Source: Silvimonas amylolytica
Lineage (GTDB): Bacteria > Pseudomonadota > Gammaproteobacteria > Burkholderiales > Chitinibacteraceae
Assembly: GCF_014645555.1 (NCBI RefSeq)
Contig: NZ_BMLY01000002.1
Coordinates: forward strand, 489,109-553,108
Direction: 5' to 3'
DNA length: 64,000 nt
Both the position numbers and the translations under genes were made by a program. Within the stretch, counting starts at the first letter, position 1, and every line of letters begins with the position of its first letter. Shown here in pieces: positions 53,979 to 62,598 of the stretch. Under the pieces are notes generated by a model, which searched no databases, had not been told where the DNA came from, and worked only from the letters and a program-made list of their open reading frames with translations.

Positions 53979-54683
53979 TTACAGCGCCGCGAGCCACGCA
54001 CGCCAGAATTGCGCCGCAGCTTGCGTCAACACCGGTGCATGGAGCTGGCTGGTTTGTCGCAAGCCAGAGACATTGATCCCGGCATGGGCCAGTTCGCTGG
54101 CATGGCCGACATACCAGCGTTCCAGCCCGGCGGCGGAGACTTCCGGATGGAACTGCAAGCCCAATGCCCAGTTGCCCAAGGAAAAAGCCTGATTGGGGTA
54201 CTGATCGGTCGCCGCCAGGTGACTGGCACCGACTGGCAGATCAAACGTATCACCGTGCCAATGCAGCACGGGCACGGGAGGCTGCAACAGATGCGCGATG
54301 GCCGGACAATCTGCACTCTGTGCCGCTGCGTGTAGCGGTTTCCAGCCGATCTCCTTGCCGTCTGTTCCGGGATACACCCGCGCACCCAGTGCCGCGGCCA
54401 TCAGTTGCGAACCCAGGCAAATGCCCAGTGTCGGGCGCTGGGCAGCCAGGCGCGTTCGCAATAGCGCGGTTTCCTGCGTGAGAAAGGGGAAGTCATGTTG
54501 CTCATACACCCCGATTGGCCCACCCAGCACCACGATCAGATCCCACGCGAGCGGGTCGATCCAGCCCAAAGTGGCGGTTGCAGCATCACAGTGCTCAATG
54601 GCATAACCCGCGCGTTGCAGTTCTGGCTCTAGTGAGCCGGCATCTTCGAATGCAACGTGCTGGATGATCAGGGCTGTTTTCAT
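53979..54683 (-). CDS. Class I glutamine amidotransferase (GMP synthase-like)
   Basis: A 234-residue stand-alone glutamine amidotransferase. The catalytic cysteine lies in LGICLGSQLMAAAL and the His-Glu pair in GLQFHPEVS; the oxyanion strand is VVLGGPIGVYEQHDF. These proteins resemble the amidase half of GMP synthase but lack a synthase domain, and the acceptor of the ammonia or the real substrate (some act as gamma-glutamyl hydrolases) is unknown. The ATG at 54683 begins KTALIIQHVAFEDAGSLEPE, the usual start. It converges with the SprA-related gene with only seven bases between them and diverges from dinB. Confidence 0.9.
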   Translation of the reverse strand: MKTALIIQHVAFEDAGSLEPELQRAGYAIEHCDAATATLGWIDPLAWDLIVVLGGPIGVYEQHDFPFLTQETALLRTRLAAQRPTLGICLGSQLMAAALGARVYPGTDGKEIGWKPLHAAAQSADCPAIAHLLQPPVPVLHWHGDTFDLPVGASHLAATDQYPNQAFSLGNWALGLQFHPEVSAAGLERWYVGHASELAHAGINVSGLRQTSQLHAPVLTQAAAQFWRAWLAAL

Positions 54684-54833
54684 GGCGAATCCGTTATCTG
54701 GCTGGATATTGCGTTGCAGCAAACGTGGCTATTCAAGCACATTGGCACGGGAACGCCAATCGCCAGCCGGTTCTTGAGTGCCATATAGAACGATCGTACA
54801 ATATCGCCATTCTGACCACTCAGCCTTGCCGCC

Positions 54834-55889
54834 ATGCAGCGCAAGATCATCCACATTGATTGCGATTGTTTTTACGCATCGGTTGAAATGCGTGATAACC
54901 CGGCGCTGCGCGATGTACCCCTCGCCATAGGTGGGGCCGCGGATCAGCGTGGCGTAGTGGCGACGTGCAACTATCCGGCGCGCAAGTTTGGTATTCATTC
55001 GGCCATGGCAACCGCCACGGCGCTCAAACGTTGCCCCGATCTCGTGTTGGTTCCACCGCGGTTTGATCGCTATCGGGAAGCCTCGCGGGCGGTGCATCGT
55101 ATCTTTGCCGACTTTACAGACAGTATCGAACCCCTTTCGCTGGATGAGGCCTATCTGGATGTCACCGGTTCTGCGCACTTTCAGGGCAGTGCGACGCTGA
55201 TCGCGCAGGAAATCCGGCGCCGCATCGAGGCCGAGGTGGGCATTACTGCCAGTGCCGGTATTGCGGCCAACAAGCTGCTGGCCAAGATCGCCAGTGACTG
55301 GAACAAACCCAACGGCCAGTTTGTAGTGCGACCGGAGCAAGTGACCGGGTTCATCCGTGATTTGCCGGTAGCCAAACTGTGGGGTGTAGGCAAGGTGACG
55401 GCGGCCAGAATCAATAGCATGGGCGCGATCACCTGCGCCGATTTGCAAACGTGGCCGCTGGAAAAACTGGTGGCCACCTTTGGCAAGTTTGGTGCTTCGC
55501 TACACAAGCAGTGCCGCGGGCTGGATGATCGCCCGGTCCAGCGCGATGGCCGGCGCAAATCGCTCTCGGTGGAGTACACCTACAACCAGGACTTGCCCGA
55601 CCTGGCGGCCTGCATGGAAAAACTGCCTGCTTTGCTGGAAGACTTTGGCCGCCGCTTTGCGCGCAGCGGGGGCGATGAACCGCCGCACAAAAGTTTTGTG
55701 AAGATCAAGTATCACGACTTCACACAGACCACCATGGAGTGCGTTTGTCATCAACCCAGTGCGGAGATTTTTGCCCAGTTGCTGGCGCAAGCCTGGCCAC
55801 GTGGCGGCAAGCCCGTGCGTTTGCTGGGTATCGGCGTGCGCTATGCCGACAACCCGCAGACCGGGCCTATGAGTTTGTCTTTGCTATAG
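54834..55889 (+). CDS. dinB: DNA polymerase IV
   Basis: DinB is a Y-family error-prone polymerase that copies past damaged bases. The 351-residue length is standard. Metal-binding acids are in HIDCDCFYASVEMRDNPAL and LSLDEAYLDVTGSAHF; the palm, fingers and thumb markers GVVATCNYPARKFGIHSAM and KLWGVGKVTAARI are present, and the C-terminus ends in the little finger domain. The C-terminal beta-clamp tail seen in some homologues (QLxLGL type) is not evident; it ends MSLSLL. No LexA box was found in the 150 bases upstream, so SOS control is not evident. Confidence 0.96.
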   Translation: MQRKIIHIDCDCFYASVEMRDNPALRDVPLAIGGAADQRGVVATCNYPARKFGIHSAMATATALKRCPDLVLVPPRFDRYREASRAVHRIFADFTDSIEPLSLDEAYLDVTGSAHFQGSATLIAQEIRRRIEAEVGITASAGIAANKLLAKIASDWNKPNGQFVVRPEQVTGFIRDLPVAKLWGVGKVTAARINSMGAITCADLQTWPLEKLVATFGKFGASLHKQCRGLDDRPVQRDGRRKSLSVEYTYNQDLPDLAACMEKLPALLEDFGRRFARSGGDEPPHKSFVKIKYHDFTQTTMECVCHQPSAEIFAQLLAQAWPRGGKPVRLLGIGVRYADNPQTGPMSLSLL

Positions 55890-55899
55890 CCCGCGCGGC

Positions 55900-57024
55900 C
55901 TAGCTGGCCGGGGTCATCCAGCGTTTTGCCTGGAGCCGGACCACATCGTTGATGGATTGCTCTTTCTCAAGCGTGTGGCGTAACCAGCGTGTGTCAGAGC
56001 CGTTTTCTTCGATTTCCCGTTGCAGCACTTTCAGCCCGGCTTGCCCTTGCAGTTGTTCGGCATAAGGCATCACACGCTGCAAGGTGGCCAGAATATCGCT
56101 GCCAATATCTGTGTGACGACCGGTGTACGGGTCGATCAGATTGCCTTGTGCGCCAAAACGGCAGGCCTGAAAGCGATTGTAGGTGTAGAGCTCATACACG
56201 TCAGATGAAGGTTGGTGCGGGCGTTCCGTCAGGTAGTACTGGCCCAGAGCCTGTGCATAGGCCGCCAGGGCGGCGGCTTTTTCTACCGTCAGCGGCGTGT
56301 CGCAGATGCGCAGTTCCACCGTGCCATAGCCTGGCTTGGGGCGGATATCCCAGTAAAAGTCCTTCATGCTGCCGACCACGCCGAACTGCTTCATGCGCTC
56401 AAAAAAAGCCCGAAACTCGGCCCAGCTCTGCACGAAGGGCATGTGGCCGGATAACGGAAAAGCGTTGATCGCGTTCAGGCGCGCCGAGTGAAAAGCGGTG
56501 TCTTCTGCCTGAGAGAACGGCGATGAACCGGAGAGCACAATGAAATGCGGGATGTGGCGTGACAGCATATGCACCAGATAGACGGCGTCGTCTCCATTGG
56601 GGCAGCCCAGATGCACGTGCTGGCCAAACACCACGAATTGTTTGGCGAGATAACCATATAACTCGGACAGCTGGTGAAAGCGCGGCATGTCGAAAATACG
56701 TTGCTCGCTCCACTGGTGAAACGCATGGGTGCCACCGCCGGCTACGGCCAGATTCAGCTTGCCACATTGCCGGCTGACTTCATCTCTGAGGGCTTTGAGC
56801 TCCAGCAACAACTCGTCATAGCGGTGATGGATGGATGAATTAAGCTCGATCATGCTTTGCGCAATTTCGGGCTTGATCAAGTCTTTATACGGTGTTTTGC
56901 CGAGCAATCGCAGCAGATCAGGGGCGCCGCGGGTCAGGTTGTAGTCCCGGGTGTTGAGTACCTGAAGCTCCAGTTCCACCCCCATGGACATATGGGGCGA
57001 GGATTGAAAGTCCATCTCGTCCAT
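55900..57024 (-). CDS. YbdK-family carboxylate-amine ligase
   Basis: A 374-residue ATP-dependent ligase of the glutamate-cysteine ligase 2 family (YbdK type). Members have weak gamma-glutamylcysteine synthesis activity; the natural substrate is unclear. Visible markers are MGVELELQVLNTRDYNL near the start, QSMIELNSSIHHRYDELLL, FGQHVHLGCPNGDDAVYL and IRPKPGYGTVELRICDTPLT, which carry the metal- and ATP-binding residues. The ATG at 57024 is chosen since GGAGGAG lies six bases upstream. It may be transcribed with the CPA2 antiporter gene upstream on the same strand, about 100 bases away. Confidence 0.92.
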   Translation of the reverse strand: MDEMDFQSSPHMSMGVELELQVLNTRDYNLTRGAPDLLRLLGKTPYKDLIKPEIAQSMIELNSSIHHRYDELLLELKALRDEVSRQCGKLNLAVAGGGTHAFHQWSEQRIFDMPRFHQLSELYGYLAKQFVVFGQHVHLGCPNGDDAVYLVHMLSRHIPHFIVLSGSSPFSQAEDTAFHSARLNAINAFPLSGHMPFVQSWAEFRAFFERMKQFGVVGSMKDFYWDIRPKPGYGTVELRICDTPLTVEKAAALAAYAQALGQYYLTERPHQPSSDVYELYTYNRFQACRFGAQGNLIDPYTGRHTDIGSDILATLQRVMPYAEQLQGQAGLKVLQREIEENGSDTRWLRHTLEKEQSINDVVRLQAKRWMTPAS

Positions 57025-57122
57025 CTTGCTCCTCCAGGCACCCTGACCGGGCACACGCATCATTTCATGCTGGCTGTGTTGGATCGCTAACCTGTGTGTT
57101 TCGTTCCGCCAGTTGCCGTTTC

Positions 57123-58325
57123 TCAGGTCTGGCGGGTTTCGCGCGCCATGCGTAATGCCAGTTGTGTGGTGATTGGGCCGATCAGCTCCAGCAAAGCCAC
57201 GGAACCCAGCACGATGGCCCGCAGTGTTTCGCCAAACTGGGGGTACAACCGCGCCACATCTTCAGCAAGGACTAACGCCGTGCCCGACACGGGCAACAAA
57301 ACAAGGCCCAGCCACGCTGATTTCTGAACCCCAAGGCCTGAGAACGGTGCGATCAGCAACACGCCAAGAAACTTGCCGGCAAAACGCGCCAGCGTATAGA
57401 CCAGGGCGGCCAGTCCGCCCAGCATCAGCGTATGCCAGGACAAGCTGGCGCCGGCAATCACAAACAACACAGCGAGGAACAACGAAGCGTAGCGGCCGAC
57501 ATCCACCGCCGCGACGCGGTGTTCGTGATCCATATTCTTGATGAACACACCAAACACCAGCAGCGTGATCAGCACTGAAAAATGCAGCACGGACGCAAAA
57601 CCAATGGCCGTCAGTACCATGCCCAGTACAATCGCCAGCCGGCTGTCGCTTGTCTTGCTGGTCAGACCGGCAAGCCACAAGGTGCTGCGGGCACCGATGA
57701 AACCCAGCACAATCGATCCCGCTACTACCCACAACGGATGCAACAAGGCCAACCGCAGTGGCGCACCCTGATCCAGATGCAAAAACGCCAGCAGCATCGA
57801 CACCGTGATAAACGCGATCACGCCGTTGGCAGCCACCAGGTTCATGGCGCGATCGGTCAGTTGGCCTTCGGCGTGAGTGTCACGGGTGATCATCCACAAC
57901 ACGGCAGGTGAGGTTGAAATACCGATGGCTGCCGCCATGCCTGCCAGCAGTGGGGGCTGGCCCAGATAAAGCAGCGCACCGAAGGCAAGCGCAAAACCGA
58001 GGATGCTTTCAGTGATGCAACTGACTGCAAGCCAGCGATCTTGCCGCCACCATTTAAAATCCAGCCGCTGGCCGAACTCGAACAACACGACGCCCAATGC
58101 GATATCCAGCAATGGGCGCAACTTGAGCACGGTGGCGCTGTCGATGATATCCAGACCACTGTTGCCCAGCAGCATGCCCACCAGCGTAAAACCGGTTACG
58201 CGCGGCAACAGGCCGGATTTATGCACGGCACCGCCAGCAACAAACGCGGCGACCAGCAAAATGCCGAAAAGAGCGACTACATTGAATTCAAAGGGAAAGG
58301 ATGGCAGAAAATCCAGATCTTGCAT
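57123..58325 (-). CDS. CPA2-type cation:proton antiporter
   Basis: A 400-residue membrane protein of the monovalent cation:proton antiporter family, with about twelve hydrophobic helices. LLPRVTGFTLVGMLLGNSGLD starts the core; LDIALGVVLFEFGQRLD and AAAIGISTSPAVLWMITRDT cover the ion-binding crossing helices, though the latter lacks the usual adjacent Asp pair of sodium/proton exchangers. There is no KTN/TrkA-N domain at the C-terminus. The ATG at 58325 follows GGAG. The transported ion is unknown. It is divergent from glrK with about 300 bases between the starts. Confidence 0.85.
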   Translation of the reverse strand: MQDLDFLPSFPFEFNVVALFGILLVAAFVAGGAVHKSGLLPRVTGFTLVGMLLGNSGLDIIDSATVLKLRPLLDIALGVVLFEFGQRLDFKWWRQDRWLAVSCITESILGFALAFGALLYLGQPPLLAGMAAAIGISTSPAVLWMITRDTHAEGQLTDRAMNLVAANGVIAFITVSMLLAFLHLDQGAPLRLALLHPLWVVAGSIVLGFIGARSTLWLAGLTSKTSDSRLAIVLGMVLTAIGFASVLHFSVLITLLVFGVFIKNMDHEHRVAAVDVGRYASLFLAVLFVIAGASLSWHTLMLGGLAALVYTLARFAGKFLGVLLIAPFSGLGVQKSAWLGLVLLPVSGTALVLAEDVARLYPQFGETLRAIVLGSVALLELIGPITTQLALRMARETRQT

Positions 58326-58641
58326 GCCAGGCTCCACGGTTGGATTCGGGCCGGGTTGGGCTCCAGGATGCCGGGCAGTTACCACGCCGGCAGGAACAAA
58401 GAGACGGATTGCCAATGAGGCAGTGCCGTGAGATCAGACAAGGTAGACGGGCAGCTTTTGGTGCGCCCGGAGTTTTACGATTAAAGAACAAAAAACGGGC
58501 CGGTGTCGCGCAGTTTTTGCGTCAGATGCCGCGTGCGGACAGTGCAGAACTGGCGCAAAGCCAGGCGGGGCGGAGCTTGACGGCGGGTGAATGCGCCGGT
58601 GCAAAACAGTATGCCAGGGCATCCCTGGCGGAGCCTTGTTC

Positions 58642-60069
58642 ATGCTGAAACTGTTTCCGCAATCGCTGGGATTCTGGTCCGTCACCTTGTTTTTGACCAC
58701 GGTGGCCCTCTTGGGTGCGACCTCGGTCAACGCACTGTGGATGATGGAAAGTCTGGGGCGCCAGAGCCGCACCGCTGCGCAAAGTGCGGCCACGCTGACC
58801 GAGCAGGCCCAGCGTCTGCAAGAACGTACGCTCACCATGGAGCGCAGCGCCCGGCAGTTTCTGATCCTGAACGACACCAGTTTCCGTGATCGCTATATGG
58901 ATGCCTGGAAAGAAGCCCAGTCTGCGCTACGGGCAGTGAAGGCGAATTCAGGCTTGCACCAGCCGGTGTTCAACGAATGGCTGGATACCTCCGAGACCGC
59001 AGGCGCGGTGCTGGCGCGCTCGTTTGATGAAGCCGAGAAACAGCAGCGCTTTCTGTTTGCCCAACTTGCGCATCTGCGTGAACTCAATGACGAGATCGCC
59101 CAGGATGTGCGCATTGGCATTGCCAATCGTAATGACAACTTTCTGCACGAACTGGACCGTCAGCGCACCTTGCTGATGTGGCAATTGATCGCCGTGGGTG
59201 GCATTGCAGTCGTATTGATCGTGGCTTGGCACTTGGGTTTTGCGCGGCCATTGCGCCGGGTGGTGGATGCCATTCATCAGTTGGGTGAGAACCGCCTGGC
59301 CGATCCTGTCGTCATTGCAGGGCCAGGGGACTTGCGCCAACTCGGTGTGCAACTGGACTGGTTGCGCCGGCGACTGTTGTCGTCAGACGAAGAAAAAACC
59401 AGGGTGCTGCACCATGTGTCGCATGAACTCAAAACGCCACTGGCCGCCTTGCGTGAAGGTGTGGCGCTGCTGGACGAAGGCATTATCGGGCCACTGGAAC
59501 CACGCCAGCGCGAGATCACCGGCATACTGCAGCAAAACGTGCTGACCTTGCAGGCGCGGATTGAAGACTTGCTGCGCTATCAGACCATTGCCTGGCAGGC
59601 CCGCCGGCTGACCCGCGTGGCGGTCGATGTGCGAGAAGTGCTTGAAAACACGGTGGCAGACCAGAAACTGCAATGGCAAGCGCGCAATCTCGAGGTGACC
59701 ATCACCGGCCCCAACGCGGTGATCACCGCAGATGGCGAGAAACTGGCCATGGTGGTGGGTAACTTGCTCTCCAACGCCATTCGCTTCAGTCCGGAAGGTG
59801 GGACCGTGGCGCTCTCCTGCATGCAGGCCGATGGCAGCACCATTATCGAATGCGCGGACGATGGGCCGGGGATTCCGGCCTCTGAGGCCGCGCGCATCTT
59901 TGAGCCGTTTTACCGGGGCGGAGGCCAGCCAGCCGTCGCATCACCCGGACACGGTATTGGATTATCCATTGTGCGCGAGCTTGTCGAAGCGCATGGTGGC
60001 GTCGTTGAACTTGTCGCTGCGGGCCCGGGTGCCCGCTTCAGGATTACATTACCCGATGAATCGCATTAA
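58642..60069 (+). CDS. glrK: Sensor histidine kinase GlrK (QseE)
   Basis: GlrK is the membrane sensor of the GlrK-GlrR system, which in E. coli senses envelope stress and controls the sRNA GlmY. The 475-residue protein has a membrane helix near the start (FWSVTLFLTTVALLGATSV), a periplasmic helical domain, a second helix (LLMWQLIAVGGIAVVLIVAW) and HAMP. The phospho-acceptor is in LHHVSHELKTPLAALREGV; the ATPase has GNLLSNAIRFSPEGG, ADDGPGIPASEA and GHGIGLSIVRELVEAHGG. It overlaps the next gene by 14 bases. The ATG at 58642 begins the first helix; an earlier in-frame ATG at 58591 is less likely. Confidence 0.92.
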   Translation: MLKLFPQSLGFWSVTLFLTTVALLGATSVNALWMMESLGRQSRTAAQSAATLTEQAQRLQERTLTMERSARQFLILNDTSFRDRYMDAWKEAQSALRAVKANSGLHQPVFNEWLDTSETAGAVLARSFDEAEKQQRFLFAQLAHLRELNDEIAQDVRIGIANRNDNFLHELDRQRTLLMWQLIAVGGIAVVLIVAWHLGFARPLRRVVDAIHQLGENRLADPVVIAGPGDLRQLGVQLDWLRRRLLSSDEEKTRVLHHVSHELKTPLAALREGVALLDEGIIGPLEPRQREITGILQQNVLTLQARIEDLLRYQTIAWQARRLTRVAVDVREVLENTVADQKLQWQARNLEVTITGPNAVITADGEKLAMVVGNLLSNAIRFSPEGGTVALSCMQADGSTIIECADDGPGIPASEAARIFEPFYRGGGQPAVASPGHGIGLSIVRELVEAHGGVVELVAAGPGARFRITLPDESH

Positions 60070-60622
60070 TCCCCGTTCTTTTGCTCCGTTGGCGCTGCTG
60101 TTTGCGGTGTGCCTGCTGGGTGGGTGCGCGCAGGGCTGGGGCCTTCGGCATGCGCCGCCGCCTGTCGTGACGCCGACCCCGACACCGACTCCCGAGCCGC
60201 CACCACCGCCGCCTGATCCGGTCCGCTTGCTGATCGACTTTTACAGCTTTACCCGAGCCATGCCCGCCGCTGAATTGACCAAGCGTGCGGGGGAGTTCGC
60301 CAACGGCGTGCAAACGCCGGAAACGATGCTCAAACAGGCGATCTTGCTCTCGCAAACCCGCAACCCGCCGGATCTGGCCCGCGCCATCAGCCTGGCCGAC
60401 AACACTGCACGCACCGATAACCCCTTACGCGGCGCGGCGCAGATGCTGAGCCAGCAATGGAATGATCGGCGCCGGCTGGAAGATCAACTGGATAAACAAA
60501 CCGCAGCGACCAAAGAAGCGCAGCGGCGGGCGGACCAGATCAAGACGCAACTGGACGCACTCAAGAATATCGAGAAAGACATGGCCGGCGACAAAGCATC
60601 TGCGCCGGCCCGCAAGGAATAA
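60056..60622 (+). CDS. qseG: QseG-like lipoprotein
   Basis: A 188-residue lipoprotein in the place of qseG (yfhG) in the glrK-qseG-glrR operon. The signal peptide ends in the lipobox LLGGC, followed by a proline- and threonine-rich tract (TPTPTPTPEPPPPPPDP) and then a helical, charged domain with a coiled-coil end (QLDKQTAATKEAQRRADQIK). In E. coli QseG is an outer-membrane lipoprotein that interacts with the sensor kinase GlrK and is needed for its activity. Its start lies inside the end of glrK and its stop is two bases before glrR, so all three genes are translated together. Shorter than the E. coli protein by about 50 residues. Confidence 0.85.
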   Translation: MNRINPRSFAPLALLFAVCLLGGCAQGWGLRHAPPPVVTPTPTPTPEPPPPPPDPVRLLIDFYSFTRAMPAAELTKRAGEFANGVQTPETMLKQAILLSQTRNPPDLARAISLADNTARTDNPLRGAAQMLSQQWNDRRRLEDQLDKQTAATKEAQRRADQIKTQLDALKNIEKDMAGDKASAPARKE

Positions 60623-60624
60623 CC

Positions 60625-61989
60625 ATGGAAAAGCCACACCTTCTGTTTGTGGATGATGACGCCGACATGCTGCGGCTGATGGCATTGCGTTTGCAGGCTG
60701 GCGGTTACCGCGCCACGACTGTGGCTTCGGCCGAACAAGCGCTGGCCCAGATTGCGGTGGAATGCCCGCAACTGGTGATCAGTGATGTGCGCCTGCCCGG
60801 TCAGGATGGCATGGCGCTGTTTGAGGAAATCCGTCAGCGCCATCCGGGTTTGCCGGTGATCCTGCTGACCGCGCACGGCACGATTCCGGATGCCGTAGAA
60901 GCCATGCAGCGCGGCGTGTTCTGTTATCTGACCAAACCGTTTGACGCCCATGTGCTGCTGGAGAAAATCGCCCAGGCACTTAATCTGACGTCCTCGGCGG
61001 GCAGTGCGCAGCAGCAGGCGGGCGAGGACTGGCGGGGCGGCCTGATCAGCCGTAGCCAGATCATGGAAGAACTGTTGGGTGAGGCACGTCTTGTGGCCGC
61101 CAGCGATGCCAGCGTCCTGATCCAGGGGGAGAGTGGTAGCGGCAAGGAAGTGCTGGCGCGCGCGCTGCACCGGGCCAGCCCGCGCGGTCGTGGGCCGTTT
61201 GTGGCGGTGAACTGCGGGGCGATTCCAGAGCAACTGCTGGAGTCCGAACTTTTCGGCCATATCAAGGGCGCCTTTACCGGCGCGCTGGCCAATCACCGCG
61301 GGCTGTTTCAGGCAGCCAACGGCGGCACGCTCCTGCTGGATGAAATTGGTGATATGCCTTTGCCGCTGCAGGTGAAACTGCTACGTGTGCTGCAAGAAAA
61401 GGCCGTACGCCCGGTCGGTGCGAGCGAGGCCGTGGCGGTCGACGTGCGCATTATCTCTGCCACGCACCGTGATCTGGATGCCGCCATTGCCGCGGGTCAG
61501 TTTCGCGAGGACCTCTACTATCGCCTCAACGTGGTGTCGTTGACGCTGCCGCCCCTGTCGGCGCGGCGCGAGGATATCCCGCTACTGGCCAACCATTTCC
61601 TCACCCAGATTGCCACACGCTACAGCAAGTCGGTGACTGGCTATGCGCCAGATGCCATGGAGGCGCTGGTGTCCGCGGCGTGGCCAGGCAATGTGCGCCA
61701 GTTGTACAACGTGGTCGAACAGGTTTGCGCGCTGGCTACCGCGCCGATTATTCCGCTGTCGCTGGTTCAACGCGCCTTGCGGCTGCCAGCGCAGGGGATT
61801 CTCAACTACAACGATGCAAAGTCCCGTTTTGAACGTGATTACCTCACCCAGCTTTTGAAAGTGGCCGATGGCAATGTCACGGATGCCGCACGCATTGCGG
61901 GTCGCAACCGTACCGAGTTCTATCGCCTGTTGCAAAAACATGGCCTGAACCCCGGGTTATTCAGGCAAGGCGGAGAGGGCGTCGCTTGA
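60625..61989 (+). CDS. glrR: Sigma-54-dependent response regulator GlrR (QseF)
   Basis: GlrR is an NtrC-type activator of sigma-54 promoters, phosphorylated by GlrK. The 454-residue protein has a receiver domain (LLFVDDDADMLRL, acceptor Asp in LVISDVRLPGQDG), the AAA+ domain with Walker A GESGSGKEVLARAL, the sigma-54-contacting GAFTGAL and Walker B GTLLLDEIGDMPL, and a Fis-type helix-turn-helix at the C-terminus (VTDAARIAGRNRTEFYRLL). Length is close to that of the E. coli protein. A strong sigma-54 promoter lies 170 bases after its stop and is its best local target. Confidence 0.95.
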   Translation: MEKPHLLFVDDDADMLRLMALRLQAGGYRATTVASAEQALAQIAVECPQLVISDVRLPGQDGMALFEEIRQRHPGLPVILLTAHGTIPDAVEAMQRGVFCYLTKPFDAHVLLEKIAQALNLTSSAGSAQQQAGEDWRGGLISRSQIMEELLGEARLVAASDASVLIQGESGSGKEVLARALHRASPRGRGPFVAVNCGAIPEQLLESELFGHIKGAFTGALANHRGLFQAANGGTLLLDEIGDMPLPLQVKLLRVLQEKAVRPVGASEAVAVDVRIISATHRDLDAAIAAGQFREDLYYRLNVVSLTLPPLSARREDIPLLANHFLTQIATRYSKSVTGYAPDAMEALVSAAWPGNVRQLYNVVEQVCALATAPIIPLSLVQRALRLPAQGILNYNDAKSRFERDYLTQLLKVADGNVTDAARIAGRNRTEFYRLLQKHGLNPGLFRQGGEGVA

Positions 61990-62018
61990 TAGCGACAACC
62001 ATATTGCGCTGCAACGTC

Positions 62019-62047
62019 CGTCAAACCTGGCGTTGCCGGGTTTGACA
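62019..62047. promoter_or_regulatory. Inverted repeat upstream of the sigma-54 promoter
   Basis: GTCAAACC and GGTTTGAC are separated by 11 bases, about 115 bases before the sigma-54 promoter. This spacing fits an enhancer for an NtrC-type activator such as GlrR, but it could also be a stem-loop at the end of glrR. The E. coli GlrR consensus TGTC-N10-GACA is not met. Confidence 0.4.
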
Positions 62048-62056
62048 GTCAGATGG

Positions 62057-62078
62057 CGTCGTGATTTCACGACGTTTT
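62057..62078 (+). terminator. Terminator after glrR
   Basis: CGTCGTGA and TCACGACG form a perfect eight-pair stem with a two-base spacer (a larger loop is likely in practice), followed by TTTT. It lies 70 bases after the glrR stop. Confidence 0.6.
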
Positions 62079-62089
62079 ACCTTGATTTT

Positions 62090-62105
62090 CGGTGTCCATT
62101 GACAC
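62090..62105. promoter_or_regulatory. Short palindrome upstream of the sigma-54 promoter
   Basis: GGTGTC-CATT-GACACC lies about 55 bases before the -24 box. It carries the TGTC and GACA half-sites known for GlrR but with four instead of ten bases between them. Confidence 0.35.
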
Positions 62106-62158
62106 CGATTTCAAACCTCTTCCTCGCAAATCCTTGATATTGCTGGCTTTTGCAAAGC

Positions 62159-62174
62159 TGGCACGACCCTTGCA
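62159..62174 (+). promoter_or_regulatory. Sigma-54 promoter
   Basis: TGGCACGACCCTTGCA matches the -24/-12 consensus (TGGCACG-N4-TTGCA): GG at 62160-62161 and GC at 62172-62173 are separated by exactly ten bases. Transcription should start near 62185, about 55 bases before the small secreted-protein gene. Confidence 0.88.
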
Positions 62175-62239
62175 TTAACTCCATCACCTCCCAGAGATTT
62201 TTGAGGTTTTTTGTTTTAACCACTGGAAAGGAGTACACG

Positions 62240-62386
62240 ATGCAAATCCGTAAAACTCTCGTGAATGTCGCGCTGATCGCTGGTACCGTTTTGCTGGGCG
62301 CAGGTGCCTATGCTGCTGGTACTTCCGGTACCTCTACCGGGGCGGATAATCCGCCGGCCAGCTCGCCACAGAGTCTGACCCGTTAA
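62240..62386 (+). CDS. Tiny secreted protein under sigma-54 control
   Basis: A 48-residue product starting at an ATG preceded by AAGGAG at ideal spacing. It has a clear signal peptide (MQIRKTLVNVALIAGTVLLG ending in AYA or YAA); the mature part is only about 22 residues, rich in Gly, Ser, Thr, Pro and Asp (GTSGTSTGADNPPASSPQSL). It is placed behind a sigma-54 promoter just after glrR and followed by a terminator, so it is a monocistronic unit. No family is recognised. Link with envelope stress is inferred from GlrR. Confidence 0.75.
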   Translation: MQIRKTLVNVALIAGTVLLGAGAYAAGTSGTSTGADNPPASSPQSLTR

Positions 62387-62484
62387 GGCTCATCTCCCGT
62401 GACCGACTGACCCTGCGCTGGCCACCGCAATGGTGGCTGGCGTGGGTCTGACGATGGGTGCTACCCCCCCCCAGCACCCACGTA

Positions 62485-62518
62485 AGCCCGCCCCATCTGG
62501 GGTGGGCCTCTTTTTTTA
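62485..62518 (+). terminator. Terminator after the tiny secreted-protein gene
   Basis: GCCCGCCCCA and TGGGGTGGGC form a ten-position stem with one mismatch pair, followed by CTCTTTTTTT. It lies about 100 bases after the stop; the bases in between contain GTGGGTGCT-like and AGCACCCAC sequences that can also pair. Confidence 0.85.
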
Positions 62519-62598
62519 TGCGCCCCAGGTAAACGCGAAACGACGCTGAACAGGTGCCTGAAGTCCAGGCGCGTCGGGCTGCGTGTAAACTGCCAGCC

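Noticed and set aside
54684-54833. LexA box upstream of dinB
   Set aside because: No CTGT-N8-ACAG sequence could be found in the 150 bases before the start.
61990-62158. Canonical GlrR site TGTC-N10-GACA before the sigma-54 promoter
   Set aside because: Half-sites exist (GGTGTC-CATT-GACACC) but the spacing is four bases, so the E. coli consensus is not met.
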